Positions 36,385 to 45,717 are shown, numbered from the stretch's first letter. The stretch is DNA of 64,000 nucleotides from Paracoccus sp. (in: a-proteobacteria) (GCF_030538755.1 NZ_JAUNTJ010000001.1:62001-126000); one strand, 5' to 3'. Numbers and translations are program-made. Notes: generated by a model from the letters alone, not told the origin.

Positions 36385-37397
36385 GGTTGCGCCGTGATCG
36401 GGTTGCCTTGGGCGTCGATGGTCGCCTCGAACCCGAGACTGCGCGGGTCAAAGCTGTAATGCGCGCCGCAGAACTGGCAATCGGCGGTGACGGTGCCTTG
36501 CGGCGTGGTCATATGGCCGATGTCCTTTTGGCTGTAGATCGACAGCGTGCCGCGCACCCGGTCTTCGTCGCAGGAACAGCCGAACTCGATCCGCTGCGGG
36601 TCAAAGACGCGCGGCGATTCTTCGTGGAACAGGCGCAGCAGCAGATTGGTGGGCGCGACCGAGGGGCCGATCAGCTCTATCGTTTCCACCGTGTCCAGCA
36701 GGATGTTGGCGCGGTTCCAATCCTCGGATTCGGCGCCTTGCAGGATGTCGGCGGCCTCGATCAGCCCGCCTTCGCCGCTGCCGCCGCCGTCCTCGGTTGT
36801 GGTCATCGGCTGGCCCGGCAGGGTTTGCAGCATGATACCCCCGGCGCGGAACGTCGGATCGTCGCCGGGCTGGCGCGATTCGCCAAAGGCAAGCTGGAAC
36901 CGGGTCGGCAATTGTTCGGATTGCGCGAAATAGGTCGATGCGCAGGCCGACAGCGATCCGCCCGCCAGCGGGGTGATGCCCTGATAGGGCGTGGTGCCCG
37001 TGCCCTGGTCGATCAGGATGGCGAAATAGCCTTCGCCGATCTGGTCAAAGAAGGGGCGGTCATCCAGCCGGGTTTCGTCAAAGCTGGCCCATGCGCGGAT
37101 GCGGGCCGGCGCGCCATCGGATTGCGGGGCATAGTAATCGGCGGCGATGGTGCGGATTGCGCCCTTGCCGCGCACCTGCACCGACAGTTTCCAGCGCAGC
37201 TTGATCGTGGGGCCGATCAGCGCGGTCAGCAGCGCCACCTCGGCCACGGCGGCGGCGACCGGGGCGGGGTAGGCGTGGCGGGACAGGATGTGATCCAGCA
37301 CCCCGTCCAGCCGCAGCACGCGCCCGCGGATGTCGGGGCGGTCAAGCTGGAACGGCAGAACGGTGTCGTCCCATGCGATCTGGTTGATCGTATTCAT
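36381..37397 (-). CDS. hslO: Redox-regulated chaperone Hsp33
   Basis: A 338-residue heat- and oxidation-activated holdase. The C-terminal redox switch has the four zinc cysteines as CSCDED and CQFC. The N-terminal domain motifs TALIGPTIKLRWKLSVQVRG and GTGTTPYQGITPLAGGSLSACASTYFAQSEQLPTRF are typical. The true start is ATG 37397 with an AAAGGA ribosome site; the much longer open frame upstream is not coding. It heads a minus-strand operon. The leader carries GGACCAAAGATGA, identical to the tail of the B repeats. Confidence 0.95.
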   Translation of the reverse strand: MNTINQIAWDDTVLPFQLDRPDIRGRVLRLDGVLDHILSRHAYPAPVAAAVAEVALLTALIGPTIKLRWKLSVQVRGKGAIRTIAADYYAPQSDGAPARIRAWASFDETRLDDRPFFDQIGEGYFAILIDQGTGTTPYQGITPLAGGSLSACASTYFAQSEQLPTRFQLAFGESRQPGDDPTFRAGGIMLQTLPGQPMTTTEDGGGSGEGGLIEAADILQGAESEDWNRANILLDTVETIELIGPSVAPTNLLLRLFHEESPRVFDPQRIEFGCSCDEDRVRGTLSIYSQKDIGHMTTPQGTVTADCQFCGAHYSFDPRSLGFEATIDAQGNPITAQP

Positions 37398-37503
37398 CTT
37401 TGGTCCTTTGAAATGCGTCTGGCCTGATGCGGCGGCCGCTGTTGGCGCTAATATAGGGCGGTGGTGCGTCGATCCCAAGGGCGGCCTTGACGTCACCGCC
37501 GCA

Positions 37504-37558
37504 GCGGGGGATTTCACATCCCCCGCACCCCCTGTGGGATATTTGTCAAACGAAAGAC
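37504..37558 (+). repeat. Dispersed intergenic repeat family B, copy 2
   Basis: A 9-bp hairpin (GCGGGGGAT, 5-nt loop, ATCCCCCGC) followed by CCCCTGTGGGATATTT and a diverged tail CAAACGAAAGAC. It sits between the divergent hslO and Nudix genes, so it is unlikely to be just a terminator. Confidence 0.7.
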
Positions 37559-37619
37559 GGGGCGGGTTTTGCGTGATGCGGGTTGGCGTTAAGCTGCGTC
37601 GAGATTTCGGAGTGTGCGC

Positions 37620-38057
37620 ATGATCCCGCGTTACGACCGCCCGCCTGTGGCCGGGCAGAGATACCGGCGGCGGCCCGGTGCTTATGCCTTGCTGCTGCGA
37701 GGGGGGCAGGTTTTGCTGACCCATCAGGCCGCGCCGGTGCCAGAGTTTCAACTGCCCGGCGGGGGGATTGATCCGGGCGAGCATCCGTTGGCTGCGTTGC
37801 ACCGCGAGGTGTTCGAGGAAACCGGCTGGACGATGGGTGCGGCGCGGCGGATCGGGCAGTATCGGCGTTTCGTGTTCATGCCGGAATACGACATGTTCGC
37901 GGAAAAGGTCTGTTCCGTCTGGCTGGCGCGGCCGGGGGTGCGGCGCGCGGCTCCGACCGAGGCGGGGCATTCGGCGCATTGGCTGCCTTTGCCGCAGGCT
38001 GTGGCGGCGTTGGGTGATCCGGGCGCGCGGGCGGTTTTGCGGCGGTTTTTGCGATAG
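37620..38057 (+). CDS. Nudix hydrolase
   Basis: A 145-residue protein with a complete Nudix box GGGIDPGEHPLAALHREVFEETGW. The substrate is not deducible; the N-terminus IPRYDRPPVAGQRYRRRPGAYALL is a form common in Rhodobacterales. ATG 37620 follows a GGAG site; a GTG two codons earlier is possible. It stands alone between hslO (divergent) and cutC (convergent, 23-nt gap). Confidence 0.88.
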   Translation: MIPRYDRPPVAGQRYRRRPGAYALLLRGGQVLLTHQAAPVPEFQLPGGGIDPGEHPLAALHREVFEETGWTMGAARRIGQYRRFVFMPEYDMFAEKVCSVWLARPGVRRAAPTEAGHSAHWLPLPQAVAALGDPGARAVLRRFLR

Positions 38058-38080
38058 GCCGGTGTGATCCGTTGTGCGGG

Positions 38081-38794
38081 TCAGCTCTGCGCCATGGCGC
38101 GGGCCAGTGCGGCCACGGCGCTGCCATCGGTCATGGCGCGTTGTGGCGGCAGGTTCAGCGGTGCCAGGTGGTGCGGTTCGGGCTGCATCCTTGCGCAAGA
38201 GGCGTGCAGCGCGTCCACCCCCAGCGGCAGTAACAGCGGCACCGCAGCCGTATCCACCGCGCCGCCGGGCATGATTTCGATGCGCCCGCCCGCCGCCTGC
38301 ACCAGTGCCGCGATACGATCGGCCCCCGCCACCGCCGTTGCCGCCCCGCCCGAGGTCAGGATGCGGTCAAAGCCCAGATCGACCAGCATATTCAGCGCCG
38401 CGAATGGGTCGGGGGCCAGGTCGAAGGCGCGATGCACCGTTGCCTGACCGTTGCTGGCGTCGCGCAGCCGGGCCATGGCGTCGCGATCCAATTGCCCGTC
38501 GGGCAGGCTGACCCCGGTGACGATGCCGGGCAGACCGGCGGCCTGCACTGCCGCGATGTCGGCCTGCATCGCGCGCAGTTCATCCGGGGTGTAGACAAAG
38601 CCGCCGGGGCGGGGGCGGATCATCGCGTGGCATGGCACGCCGCAGTCGCGCGCCAGTGCGATCAGTCCGGGCGCGGGCGTCAGCCCGCCTACGGCCAGCG
38701 CGGCGCAAAGCTCGATCCGCTCTGCGCCATTGGCGCAGGCCACCGCCAGCCCCTGAGGGTCGTCAACGCAGATTTCAAGGATGGGGCGGGGCAT
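38081..38794 (-). CDS. cutC: Copper homeostasis protein CutC
   Basis: A 237-residue TIM-barrel protein of the CutC family (LEICVDDPQGLAVACANGAERIELCAALAVGGLTPAPGL, ILTSGGAATA, IEIMPGGAVD). The family was linked to copper tolerance, but its biochemical role is unclear. The cytosolic location is expected since no signal peptide is present. The start at 38794 (MPRPILEI) is the natural N-terminus. It is downstream of acnA, separated by a bidirectional terminator. Confidence 0.93.
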   Translation of the reverse strand: MPRPILEICVDDPQGLAVACANGAERIELCAALAVGGLTPAPGLIALARDCGVPCHAMIRPRPGGFVYTPDELRAMQADIAAVQAAGLPGIVTGVSLPDGQLDRDAMARLRDASNGQATVHRAFDLAPDPFAALNMLVDLGFDRILTSGGAATAVAGADRIAALVQAAGGRIEIMPGGAVDTAAVPLLLPLGVDALHASCARMQPEPHHLAPLNLPPQRAMTDGSAVAALARAMAQS

Positions 38795-38859
38795 GATGGG
38801 CGGCCTTGCTGGTCAGGGGCATGGGCTGGTGGTTTGGCGACCCCGTGCGGGGCGCAAAG

Positions 38860-38885
38860 AAAAGCCCCGGCGGACCGGGGCTTTT
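38860..38885. terminator. Terminator after acnA
   Basis: An 11-bp stem AAAAGCCCCGG / CCGGGGCTTTT with loop CGGA lies 21 nt after the acnA stop. T-tracts on both strands make it active in either direction; its main role is to end acnA. Confidence 0.85.
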
Positions 38886-38906
38886 CCTTGGCTTGTCAGC
38901 GCGCGA

Positions 38907-41678
38907 TCAGGACGCGGCCAGATTGCGCAGCACATAGTGCAGCACGCCGCCGTTTTCGAGGTATTCGATTTCCACCTCGGTATCGACGCGGGCCTTGAGC
39001 TGGATTTCCTTCACCGTGCCATCTGCATAGGTGATGGTGGCGGGAACCAGCGACAGCGGTTTGAACTCACCTGCCAGACCGCTGATCGAGATCACCTCGT
39101 CGCCGGTCAGGTTCAGCGATTTGCGGTTGTCGCCGCCCGTGAACTCGAACGGGACGACGCCCATGCCGACCAGGTTCGAGCGGTGGATGCGTTCAAACGA
39201 TTCCGCGATCACCGCCTTGACGCCCAGCAGGTTGGTGCCCTTGGCCGCCCAGTCACGCGACGAACCGGCACCGTATTCCTTGCCGCCGATCACGACCAGA
39301 GGCGTTCCCTGCTCGACATAGGACATTGCTGCATCATAGATCGCCGCCTGTTTGCCCGAGGCATCCTTCGAGAAGCCGCCCTCGACCCCGTCCAGCATCT
39401 CGTTCTTGATGCGGATATTGGCGAAGGTGCCGCGCATCATGATTTCGTGGTTGCCACGGCGCGAGCCGTAGCTGTTGAAATCACGCGGGGCGACCTGACG
39501 TTCGGTCAGATAGCGTCCGGCAGGCGTTTCCGCCTTGAACGAACCGGCGGGCGAGATGTGGTCGGTGGTAATCATGTCGCCCAGCAGGGCCAGAACCCGC
39601 GCGCCCTCGATATTGTGGATCGCGCCCTTGTCCTTGCTCATGCCCTGGAAATAGGGCGGGTTCTGGATATAGGTCGAGCTTGCCGGCCAGTCATAGGTTT
39701 CGCTGTCGGTGGTTTCCACCGCCTGCCAGCGTTCGTCGCCCTTGAACACATCGGCGTATTTCGCCTGGAACATTTCGCGGGTGACGATGGTATCGACCAG
39801 ATCGGCGACCTCTTTGCTGGTCGGCCAGATGTCTTTCAGGAACACCGGCTTGCCCTCGGGCGTGTAGGCCAGCGGTTCAGAGGTCAGGTCGATGTTCATG
39901 TCGCCCGCGATGGCATAGGCGACGACCAGCGGCGGGCTGGCCAGATAGTTGGCGCGCACGTCCGGGCTGATCCGGCCTTCAAAGTTGCGGTTGCCCGACA
40001 GGACCGACACGGCGACCAGATCGTTGTCGTTGATCGACTTGGAAATTTCCGGCGCCAGCGGGCCAGAGTTGCCGATGCAGGTGGTGCAGCCGAAACCGAC
40101 AAGGTTAAAGCCAAGCGCGTCCAGATCGTCTTGCAGGTTCGCGGCCTTCAGATATTCCTCGACCACCTGGCTTCCGGGGGCCAGCGAGGTTTTCACCCAC
40201 GGCTTGCGGGTCAGGCCAAGGGCGCGCGCCTTGCGGGCGACCAGGCCGGCGGCCATCAGCACATAGGGGTTCGAGGTATTGGTGCAAGAGGTGATCGACG
40301 CGATCACCACCGAACCGTCATGCAGCTTGTAATCCGCGCCTTCGACCGCACCGGCGTTATAGCCGTCCAGATGGCCGGGCAGGTGATCGGGGGCCGGTGC
40401 GCCGCCTTCGTCGTTCCATTCCTTGATCTCGGCGCGGGCGGGTTCGGGCAGCTTGCGGGTGCCGCTGATGAACTTGCTGAACTCATAGGCCGAATCGGTC
40501 AGGGCGACGTGATCCTGCGGGCGTTTCGGGCCGGAAATCGCGGGCACGACATCGCCCTGATCCAGTTCCAGCGTGCTGGTGTAGACCGGCGCATAATCGG
40601 CATCGCGCCAGAAGCCGTTTTCCTTGGCGTAAGCCTCGACCAGCGCGATACGGTCTTCGTCCCGGCCGGTCTGGCGCAGGTAACGCAGGGTTTCGTTGTC
40701 GATCGGGAAAAAGCCGCAGGTCGCGCCATATTCCGGGGCCATGTTGGCGATGGTGGCGCGGTCGGCCAGCGGCATGTGATCCAGACCTTCGCCATAGAAT
40801 TCGACGAATTTGTTCACAACACCATGGGCGCGCAGCATCTGCACGACCTTCAGCACCAGATCGGTGGCGGTCACGCCCTCGCGCAGCGCGCCGGTGATCT
40901 TGAAGCCCACAACCTCGGGGATCAGCATGGAAATCGGCTGGCCCAGCATCGCGGCCTCGGCCTCGATCCCGCCGACGCCCCAGCCCAGAACGGCAAGGCC
41001 ATTGACCATCGTCGTATGCGAGTCGGTGCCGACAAGCGTGTCAGGATAGGCCACGGTCGCGCCGTTCTGGTCGGTATCGGTCCAGACGGTCTGCGCCAGA
41101 TATTCAAGGTTGACCTGATGGCAGATGCCGGTGCCGGGCGGCACCACGCGGAAGTTGTTGAACGCCTTTTGGCCCCATTTCAGGAAGGTATAGCGTTCAA
41201 GGTTGCGTTCATATTCCAGTTCCACGTTGCGCTGAAACGCGCGGGGCGTGCCGAATTCGTCGATCATGACCGAGTGGTCGATGACCAGATCGACCGGGTT
41301 CAGCGGGTTGATTTTCTGCGGGTCGCCGCCAAGGTTCCTGATCCCGTCGCGCATCGCGGCAAGGTCAACGACCGCCGGAACGCCGGTGAAATCCTGCATC
41401 AGCACGCGGGCCGGGCGATAGGCGATCTCGCGCGGGTTCTTGCCGCCCTTTTCCGCCCATTCGGCGAATGCCTTGATGTCGTCCACGGAAACCGTGCGCC
41501 CGCCGTCTTCAAAGCGGAGCATGTTTTCCAGCACAACCTTGAGGCTGGCGGGCAGTTTCGAAAAATCGCCCAGGCCCGCTTGGGTCGCGGCGGGGATCGA
41601 GTAATAGGAAATATCCTTGCCGCCTGCGCTCAGCTTGCGGCGGGTTTTCGCGGTGTCGGTTCCGGTGACGATGGGCAT
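38907..41678 (-). CDS. acnA: Aconitate hydratase A
   Basis: A 923-residue TCA-cycle enzyme that converts citrate to isocitrate with a [4Fe-4S] cluster. Cluster cysteines are in SITSCTNTSNP and GFGCTTCIGNSGPL. VGTDSHTTM and the C-terminal KEYGAGSSRDWAAKG swivel-domain motif are also typical. ATG 41678 (PIVTGTDTAKTRRKL) follows a strong AGGGAGG site; an upstream frame extending to 41813 has no conservation. A GTATGC-AATC-GCATAC palindrome about 90 bp upstream may be its operator. Confidence 0.97.
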   Translation of the reverse strand: MPIVTGTDTAKTRRKLSAGGKDISYYSIPAATQAGLGDFSKLPASLKVVLENMLRFEDGGRTVSVDDIKAFAEWAEKGGKNPREIAYRPARVLMQDFTGVPAVVDLAAMRDGIRNLGGDPQKINPLNPVDLVIDHSVMIDEFGTPRAFQRNVELEYERNLERYTFLKWGQKAFNNFRVVPPGTGICHQVNLEYLAQTVWTDTDQNGATVAYPDTLVGTDSHTTMVNGLAVLGWGVGGIEAEAAMLGQPISMLIPEVVGFKITGALREGVTATDLVLKVVQMLRAHGVVNKFVEFYGEGLDHMPLADRATIANMAPEYGATCGFFPIDNETLRYLRQTGRDEDRIALVEAYAKENGFWRDADYAPVYTSTLELDQGDVVPAISGPKRPQDHVALTDSAYEFSKFISGTRKLPEPARAEIKEWNDEGGAPAPDHLPGHLDGYNAGAVEGADYKLHDGSVVIASITSCTNTSNPYVLMAAGLVARKARALGLTRKPWVKTSLAPGSQVVEEYLKAANLQDDLDALGFNLVGFGCTTCIGNSGPLAPEISKSINDNDLVAVSVLSGNRNFEGRISPDVRANYLASPPLVVAYAIAGDMNIDLTSEPLAYTPEGKPVFLKDIWPTSKEVADLVDTIVTREMFQAKYADVFKGDERWQAVETTDSETYDWPASSTYIQNPPYFQGMSKDKGAIHNIEGARVLALLGDMITTDHISPAGSFKAETPAGRYLTERQVAPRDFNSYGSRRGNHEIMMRGTFANIRIKNEMLDGVEGGFSKDASGKQAAIYDAAMSYVEQGTPLVVIGGKEYGAGSSRDWAAKGTNLLGVKAVIAESFERIHRSNLVGMGVVPFEFTGGDNRKSLNLTGDEVISISGLAGEFKPLSLVPATITYADGTVKEIQLKARVDTEVEIEYLENGGVLHYVLRNLAAS

Positions 41679-41768
41679 CGGGGCCTCCCTGTCTGCATCA
41701 TGATGGGTTCGGCTGCACCCGCCCTGATTGCCCCAGGTGAGCGGGGTAAGCAAGGCTCGGCTGTTTTG

Positions 41769-41784
41769 GTATGCAATCGCATAC
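41769..41784. promoter_or_regulatory. Palindromic site upstream of acnA
   Basis: GTATGC-AATC-GCATAC is a perfect 6-bp inverted repeat in the gap between divergent acnA and the DUF1223 gene. It resembles operators of dimeric regulators such as the GntR family. No regulator is encoded nearby. Confidence 0.45.
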
Positions 41785-41896
41785 ACTGTTATCTTCTGTT
41801 GCTCAAGGGGCACGGTGACATGTGTTTAACAAACGGTTGATTTGGCCCCGGCCCCGAAAAAACCCTATCACTGTTGGAATGACGCAGGTGGGAATC

Positions 41897-42889
41897 ATGA
41901 CAGGGCGCGGAATGGCGCGGGGGCGGCGGTTGCGTGCGACGCTGGCCGCCGGGCTGCTGGCGCTGGTGGGCGGTGTTGCGCTGTTGCCCGGCGGAATGGC
42001 GCGGGCGGAAACCGTATCGGCGCTCGATTCCGTGCGCATCGACGCATCCGACGCGCTTGGCCGCGCCATCGAAGGCGTGCTGAGCGGCGCGATCAGCCTG
42101 CCCGAACCCGTGCATCGTCATCCGCAGGTGCCGGTGATCGGCGCGCGGGGGCTGTCGGGGCAAAACGCGCTGCTTGCCGGGGACGTTGCGGTGCCCGATG
42201 CCGGGTCGCTGCCGCTGTCGCGCCTGCCCGTGGTGGTCGAGCTGTTCACCTCGCAGGGGTGTTCCAGCTGCCCGCCCGCCGATGCGATGATGGCCGAGCT
42301 GGCGCGTCAGCCCGATGTGCTGCCGCTGACCTTCAACGTCGATTACTGGAATTATCTGGGCTGGGCCGACAGCTTTGCCCGCCCGCAGTTCACCCAGCGG
42401 CAGAAAAACTATGCTGCGGCGGCGGGCGAACGCTCGGTCTATACGCCGCAGGTGATCGTGGACGGGCAGGATACGCTGCTGACGCCGCGCCCGGCGGATC
42501 TGATGGCGCTGGTCGATATGCACCGCGCCAGCCCGGCCATGCTGACCGTGGTGCCACAGCGCGACGGTGCCCGGCTGCTGCTGGAGTTTCAGCCCCTGTC
42601 CGACCTGCCCGGTCCCTTTACCGTGCAACTGGTCGGCTATGTCCCCGAACGCAAGGTCGCGATCACGGCGGGCGAAAACCATGGCCGCACCATCACCTAT
42701 CGCAACGTCGTGGTCAGCCTGCACAAGCTGGCCGACTGGGATGGCCGCCAGCCGCTGCGGCTGAGCGTTTCGCCGGGGCAGGATGTGCAGCCCGACCTGC
42801 CGCGCGACACCCGCAATGCCGTGCTGGTTCAACAGGTTCTGCCGCAGGGCCTGCCCGGCCCGATCATGGCGGCGATGCGGCTGGAATGA
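41897..42889 (+). CDS. DUF1223 thioredoxin-fold periplasmic protein
   Basis: About 330 residues. The signal peptide has an Arg-rich start and a core ATLAAGLLALVGGVALL, with likely cleavage after ARA at residue 37. VVVELFTSQGCSSCPPADAMMAEL holds a CxxC redox motif (Cys122, Cys125), and NVDYWNYLGWADSFARP is the second DUF1223 hallmark. The C-terminal 110 residues are beta-rich. Function is unknown; a periplasmic thiol role is a reasonable guess. ATG 41897 is preceded by AGGTGGGA; GTG 41822 and ATG 41879 are longer alternatives. Confidence 0.85.
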   Translation: MTGRGMARGRRLRATLAAGLLALVGGVALLPGGMARAETVSALDSVRIDASDALGRAIEGVLSGAISLPEPVHRHPQVPVIGARGLSGQNALLAGDVAVPDAGSLPLSRLPVVVELFTSQGCSSCPPADAMMAELARQPDVLPLTFNVDYWNYLGWADSFARPQFTQRQKNYAAAAGERSVYTPQVIVDGQDTLLTPRPADLMALVDMHRASPAMLTVVPQRDGARLLLEFQPLSDLPGPFTVQLVGYVPERKVAITAGENHGRTITYRNVVVSLHKLADWDGRQPLRLSVSPGQDVQPDLPRDTRNAVLVQQVLPQGLPGPIMAAMRLE

Positions 42890-42938
42890 TCCGGCCTTGC
42901 CTCTTGCACATGACGCCCGCGCAGGCCATCTGCGTGGG

Positions 42939-43517
42939 ATGAGCGATTTGCTGGCACAGGATTGGGCGCGGCTGGTCTATCTGGGCCTGCTGCTGGTGTT
43001 CATCGGCGGCGCGCTGGTGTTCGAGGGCGCGGGCCGCCGCCGGCAGGCGCTGCGGCAGGCCGCGACATGGGCGATGCTGTTCGCGCTGGTCGCCGCCGGG
43101 GCAAGCTGGTGGCAGGACCGGCAATACAGCCCGCAGGTTTCAGGCGATGGCGCGCGGATCGAACTGCCGATGGGCCGCGACGGCCATTTCCACATCCAGG
43201 CCGAGGTGAACGGCACCCCCATCCACTTTATGATCGACACCGGCGCCAGCCAGCTTGTGCTGTCGCCACGCGATGCCCGCCGCGCCGGGTTCGACACCGG
43301 CACGCTGGCCTATACCCAGCGGGCGATGACCGCCAACGGCCCCGTGGACAGCGCCCCGGTGCGGATCGAGCGGCTGACCATCGGCCCCATCACCGACCGC
43401 AGCGTGGCCGCGCAGGTCAACGGGGCCGATATGGGCGTGTCGCTGATGGGCATGTCCTATCTGTCCGGCTTTGCCCGCGTCAGTATCGAGGGCGGGCGGA
43501 TGATCCTTGAACGCTAG
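42939..43517 (+). CDS. Retropepsin-like aspartic protease, membrane-anchored (TIGR02281 type)
   Basis: A 192-residue protein with two N-terminal hydrophobic segments (about 12-27 and 42-56) and a C-terminal single-lobed aspartic protease domain. The catalytic motif Asp100-Thr-Gly-Ala-Ser is followed by the flap region and the GVSLMGMSYLSGF hydrophobic-Gly motif. Such proteins need to dimerise. The cellular substrate is unknown. ATG 42939 follows GTGGG and starts at the first membrane segment. The last codons overlap the convergent yciB stop by 4 nt. Confidence 0.87.
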   Translation: MSDLLAQDWARLVYLGLLLVFIGGALVFEGAGRRRQALRQAATWAMLFALVAAGASWWQDRQYSPQVSGDGARIELPMGRDGHFHIQAEVNGTPIHFMIDTGASQLVLSPRDARRAGFDTGTLAYTQRAMTANGPVDSAPVRIERLTIGPITDRSVAAQVNGADMGVSLMGMSYLSGFARVSIEGGRMILER

Positions 43518-44122
43518 GCACCGCCGCCGCTCTGGTCGTCCTTGATGGCATAGCGGCTGAACAGGCCCGCATTGGCCATGATGAACACGAACAGGATCGC
43601 GGTCAGGCCAAAGGTCTTGAACCAGACCCATGTCGTTTCCGACATCGTGCGCCAGACGATTTCGTTCAGCACCGCCATGCCGACAAAGGCCACCGCCATG
43701 CGCTGCGTCAGGATGCGCCAGCCTTCGGGCTGCATCTTCAGCCCCGCCGACATCACCGCGCCCAGCCAGTTCTTGCCCGCCATCAGGCTGTAACCCAGCA
43801 GGCCCGCGAACAGCAGATAGACGATCGTCGGCTTCATCTTGAAAAAGCGCGGATCGTTCAGCCAGACCGACAGCCCGCCGAACACCAGCACCAGCACTAG
43901 CGTGACGATCTGCATCGCCGACAGATGCCCGGTCAGCCGCCACAGCGCCAGCGTGGACGCCACCAGCACCGGGATAAAGATCAGCGTGGCGACGATAAAG
44001 CCGGAATACTCGTTCCCCCACAGAACCACCGTCCTGTTGCGCAGCAGCATGAACACGACCAGAAACAGGATCAGCGGCCCCCACTCCAGCGCGCCTTTCA
44101 GCCATGGAAAGCGTTCGTTCAT
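43514..44122 (-). CDS. yciB: YciB/IspZ family septation membrane protein
   Basis: A 202-residue inner-membrane protein with five to six hydrophobic segments. KGALEWGPLILFLVVFML, GGLSVWLNDPRFFKMKPTIVYLLFAG and VLNEIVWRTMSETTWVWFKTFGL are family signatures. It is involved in cell-envelope or septation processes in other bacteria. It is convergent with the retropepsin-like gene and 15 nt downstream of the EamA-type gene's stop on the same side, so a unit with that gene and marC is likely. Confidence 0.93.
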   Translation of the reverse strand: MNERFPWLKGALEWGPLILFLVVFMLLRNRTVVLWGNEYSGFIVATLIFIPVLVASTLALWRLTGHLSAMQIVTLVLVLVFGGLSVWLNDPRFFKMKPTIVYLLFAGLLGYSLMAGKNWLGAVMSAGLKMQPEGWRILTQRMAVAFVGMAVLNEIVWRTMSETTWVWFKTFGLTAILFVFIMANAGLFSRYAIKDDQSGGGA

Positions 44123-44137
44123 CGGTTCGTCCTTTCG

Positions 44138-45037
44138 TCAGCCCGCGAATTCCACGATCACCGCACCTGCCGCGATGCCCGCCATCAGCGCCATGCGCAC
44201 CGGCCCGACCTTTTCGCGCAGGAACAGCCAGCCGACAAGAGCCGCAAACAGGGTCGAGGTTTCACGCAGCACCGCAGCGCGGCCCACATCGTCGATCCGT
44301 GTGGCCAGCATGATCGAGCCAAAGCTGGCAAAGGCGACAAACGCGCCGGTGATCCCGCGCAGCGCCAGCGGTCGCCACTCGGCCCGCGGCAGCGCCCGCA
44401 GACGGCGGTGCATCACCAGCGGCATGAACAGCGAATCCAGCAGGAAAAACCACGCCAGAAAGGTGAACGGGTCCGCCGCCTGCCGGATGCCCCAGGCGTC
44501 ATAGGTGGTATAGACGGCAATCATCCCGCCCGTCACCACCGCCCAGCCAAGCGCGGGCATCAGCGTTTCCCGCCCCACATCCAGCCGCCGCAGGTTCCAG
44601 ATCCCAAGGCCAAAGATCGCCGCCACCAGCAACAGCACGCCGCCCCATTGCGCGGGGCTGTAACGCTCGTTGAACAGGGCGGTGGCGGCAAGGATGGCAA
44701 ACAGCGGCGCGGTGCCGCGCGCGACGGGATAGACGACGGTATAGGCCCCGCGCTGATACGACTGCGCCTGCGCCAGCTTATAGGCGATGTGGATCACCAT
44801 CACCCCGGCCAGAATCGGCCACATATGCGGCTGCGGCCACGGCACCACGAACAGCGCAAAGGGCAGGGCGATCAGCCCGTAAAAGATGTCGATCACCGCG
44901 CGGCTGATCCACGGATCATGCCGCCCTTTTTGCAACGCCCCAAAGACAGCATGCAGAAATGCCGCCGAAATCGCCAGGATCGAGGCGACCCGCGCCCCCT
45001 CGGGCGTGCCGGTGATGGCGTCAATCCATGCAGTCAT
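44138..45037 (-). CDS. EamA/DMT family transporter
   Basis: About 299 residues with ten hydrophobic segments in two repeats; VVYPVARGTAPLFAILAATALFNERYSPAQWGGVLLLV is the classical EamA stretch. The substrate is unknown. ATG 45037 follows an AGGG ribosome site; GTG 45043 would add two residues. It lies 10 nt after the marC stop, and yciB follows it, so the three membrane protein genes are probably one operon. Confidence 0.9.
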   Translation of the reverse strand: MTAWIDAITGTPEGARVASILAISAAFLHAVFGALQKGRHDPWISRAVIDIFYGLIALPFALFVVPWPQPHMWPILAGVMVIHIAYKLAQAQSYQRGAYTVVYPVARGTAPLFAILAATALFNERYSPAQWGGVLLLVAAIFGLGIWNLRRLDVGRETLMPALGWAVVTGGMIAVYTTYDAWGIRQAADPFTFLAWFFLLDSLFMPLVMHRRLRALPRAEWRPLALRGITGAFVAFASFGSIMLATRIDDVGRAAVLRETSTLFAALVGWLFLREKVGPVRMALMAGIAAGAVIVEFAG

Positions 45038-45047
45038 GCCCACAGCC

Positions 45048-45671
45048 CTAACCGAACAGCCCCGAGCCTTTCAGCCCGTCGATAATGAACTGAATCGCCA
45101 GCGCGGTCAGCAACATGCCCATCAGCCGCGTAATCACCATGACTCCGGTCCGGCCAAGCGCATTGGCCAGCGGCGTCGCTATCGCGAACAGAACGCCCAT
45201 GATCGTCAGAACCGCCAGCATCACCAGCACGGTCATCGCCGTGTGCAGCAACCCCTGACCCTGCCCGACCAGCAGAATCATCGTGGCCAGCGCACCCGGC
45301 CCGGCAATCAGCGGCGTGGCCAGCGGAAAGACCGAAGGATCGGGCAGATCGTCGCCGCTGCCCTGCGCCTGTTCCTCACGCCGCTCGGTGCGGCGCTGGA
45401 ACAGCATGTCCACGGCGGTCAGAAACAACAGCACTCCGCCCGCAATGCGAAACGCCGGAATGGAAATGCCGATCCCGGTCAAGATCACCTCGCCCGCCAG
45501 CCCGAACAGCGTCAGCAACCCCGCCGCCACGGCCAAGGCCCGCCAGGCAACGCGCCGCCGCTGCGCCACATCCATCCCGCCGGTCAACGCAATGAACAGC
45601 GGCGACAGGCCAATAGGGTCGATCACCACGAACAGCGTGACGAATGCGGTGATATAGGTGGCCATCTCCAT
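45048..45671 (-). CDS. MarC family membrane protein
   Basis: A 207-residue protein with six hydrophobic segments; VVIDPIGLSPLFIALTGGMD and FRIAGGVLLFLTAVDMLF plus PLATPLIAGPGALATMI are MarC signatures. The name comes from the mar locus, but no drug-resistance role has held up; function is unknown. Start ATG 45671 or the internal ATG 45665 (MATYIT). It is divergent from tatA, with a B-family repeat in between. Confidence 0.91.
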   Translation of the reverse strand: MEMATYITAFVTLFVVIDPIGLSPLFIALTGGMDVAQRRRVAWRALAVAAGLLTLFGLAGEVILTGIGISIPAFRIAGGVLLFLTAVDMLFQRRTERREEQAQGSGDDLPDPSVFPLATPLIAGPGALATMILLVGQGQGLLHTAMTVLVMLAVLTIMGVLFAIATPLANALGRTGVMVITRLMGMLLTALAIQFIIDGLKGSGLFG

Positions 45672-45717
45672 GCCGCCTTATTACCCGCCACACAGCGCCT
45701 GCCAAGCCGCGCCAGCC

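Noticed and set aside
37398-38198. N-terminal extension of hslO suggested by an open frame
   Set aside because: Conserved Hsp33 starts at MNTINQIAWDD with a good ribosome site; the extension crosses a repeat and the antisense of the Nudix gene.
38781-41840. 1019-codon open frame opposite acnA
   Set aside because: Antisense to aconitase; the sense gene is full length with all cluster cysteines.
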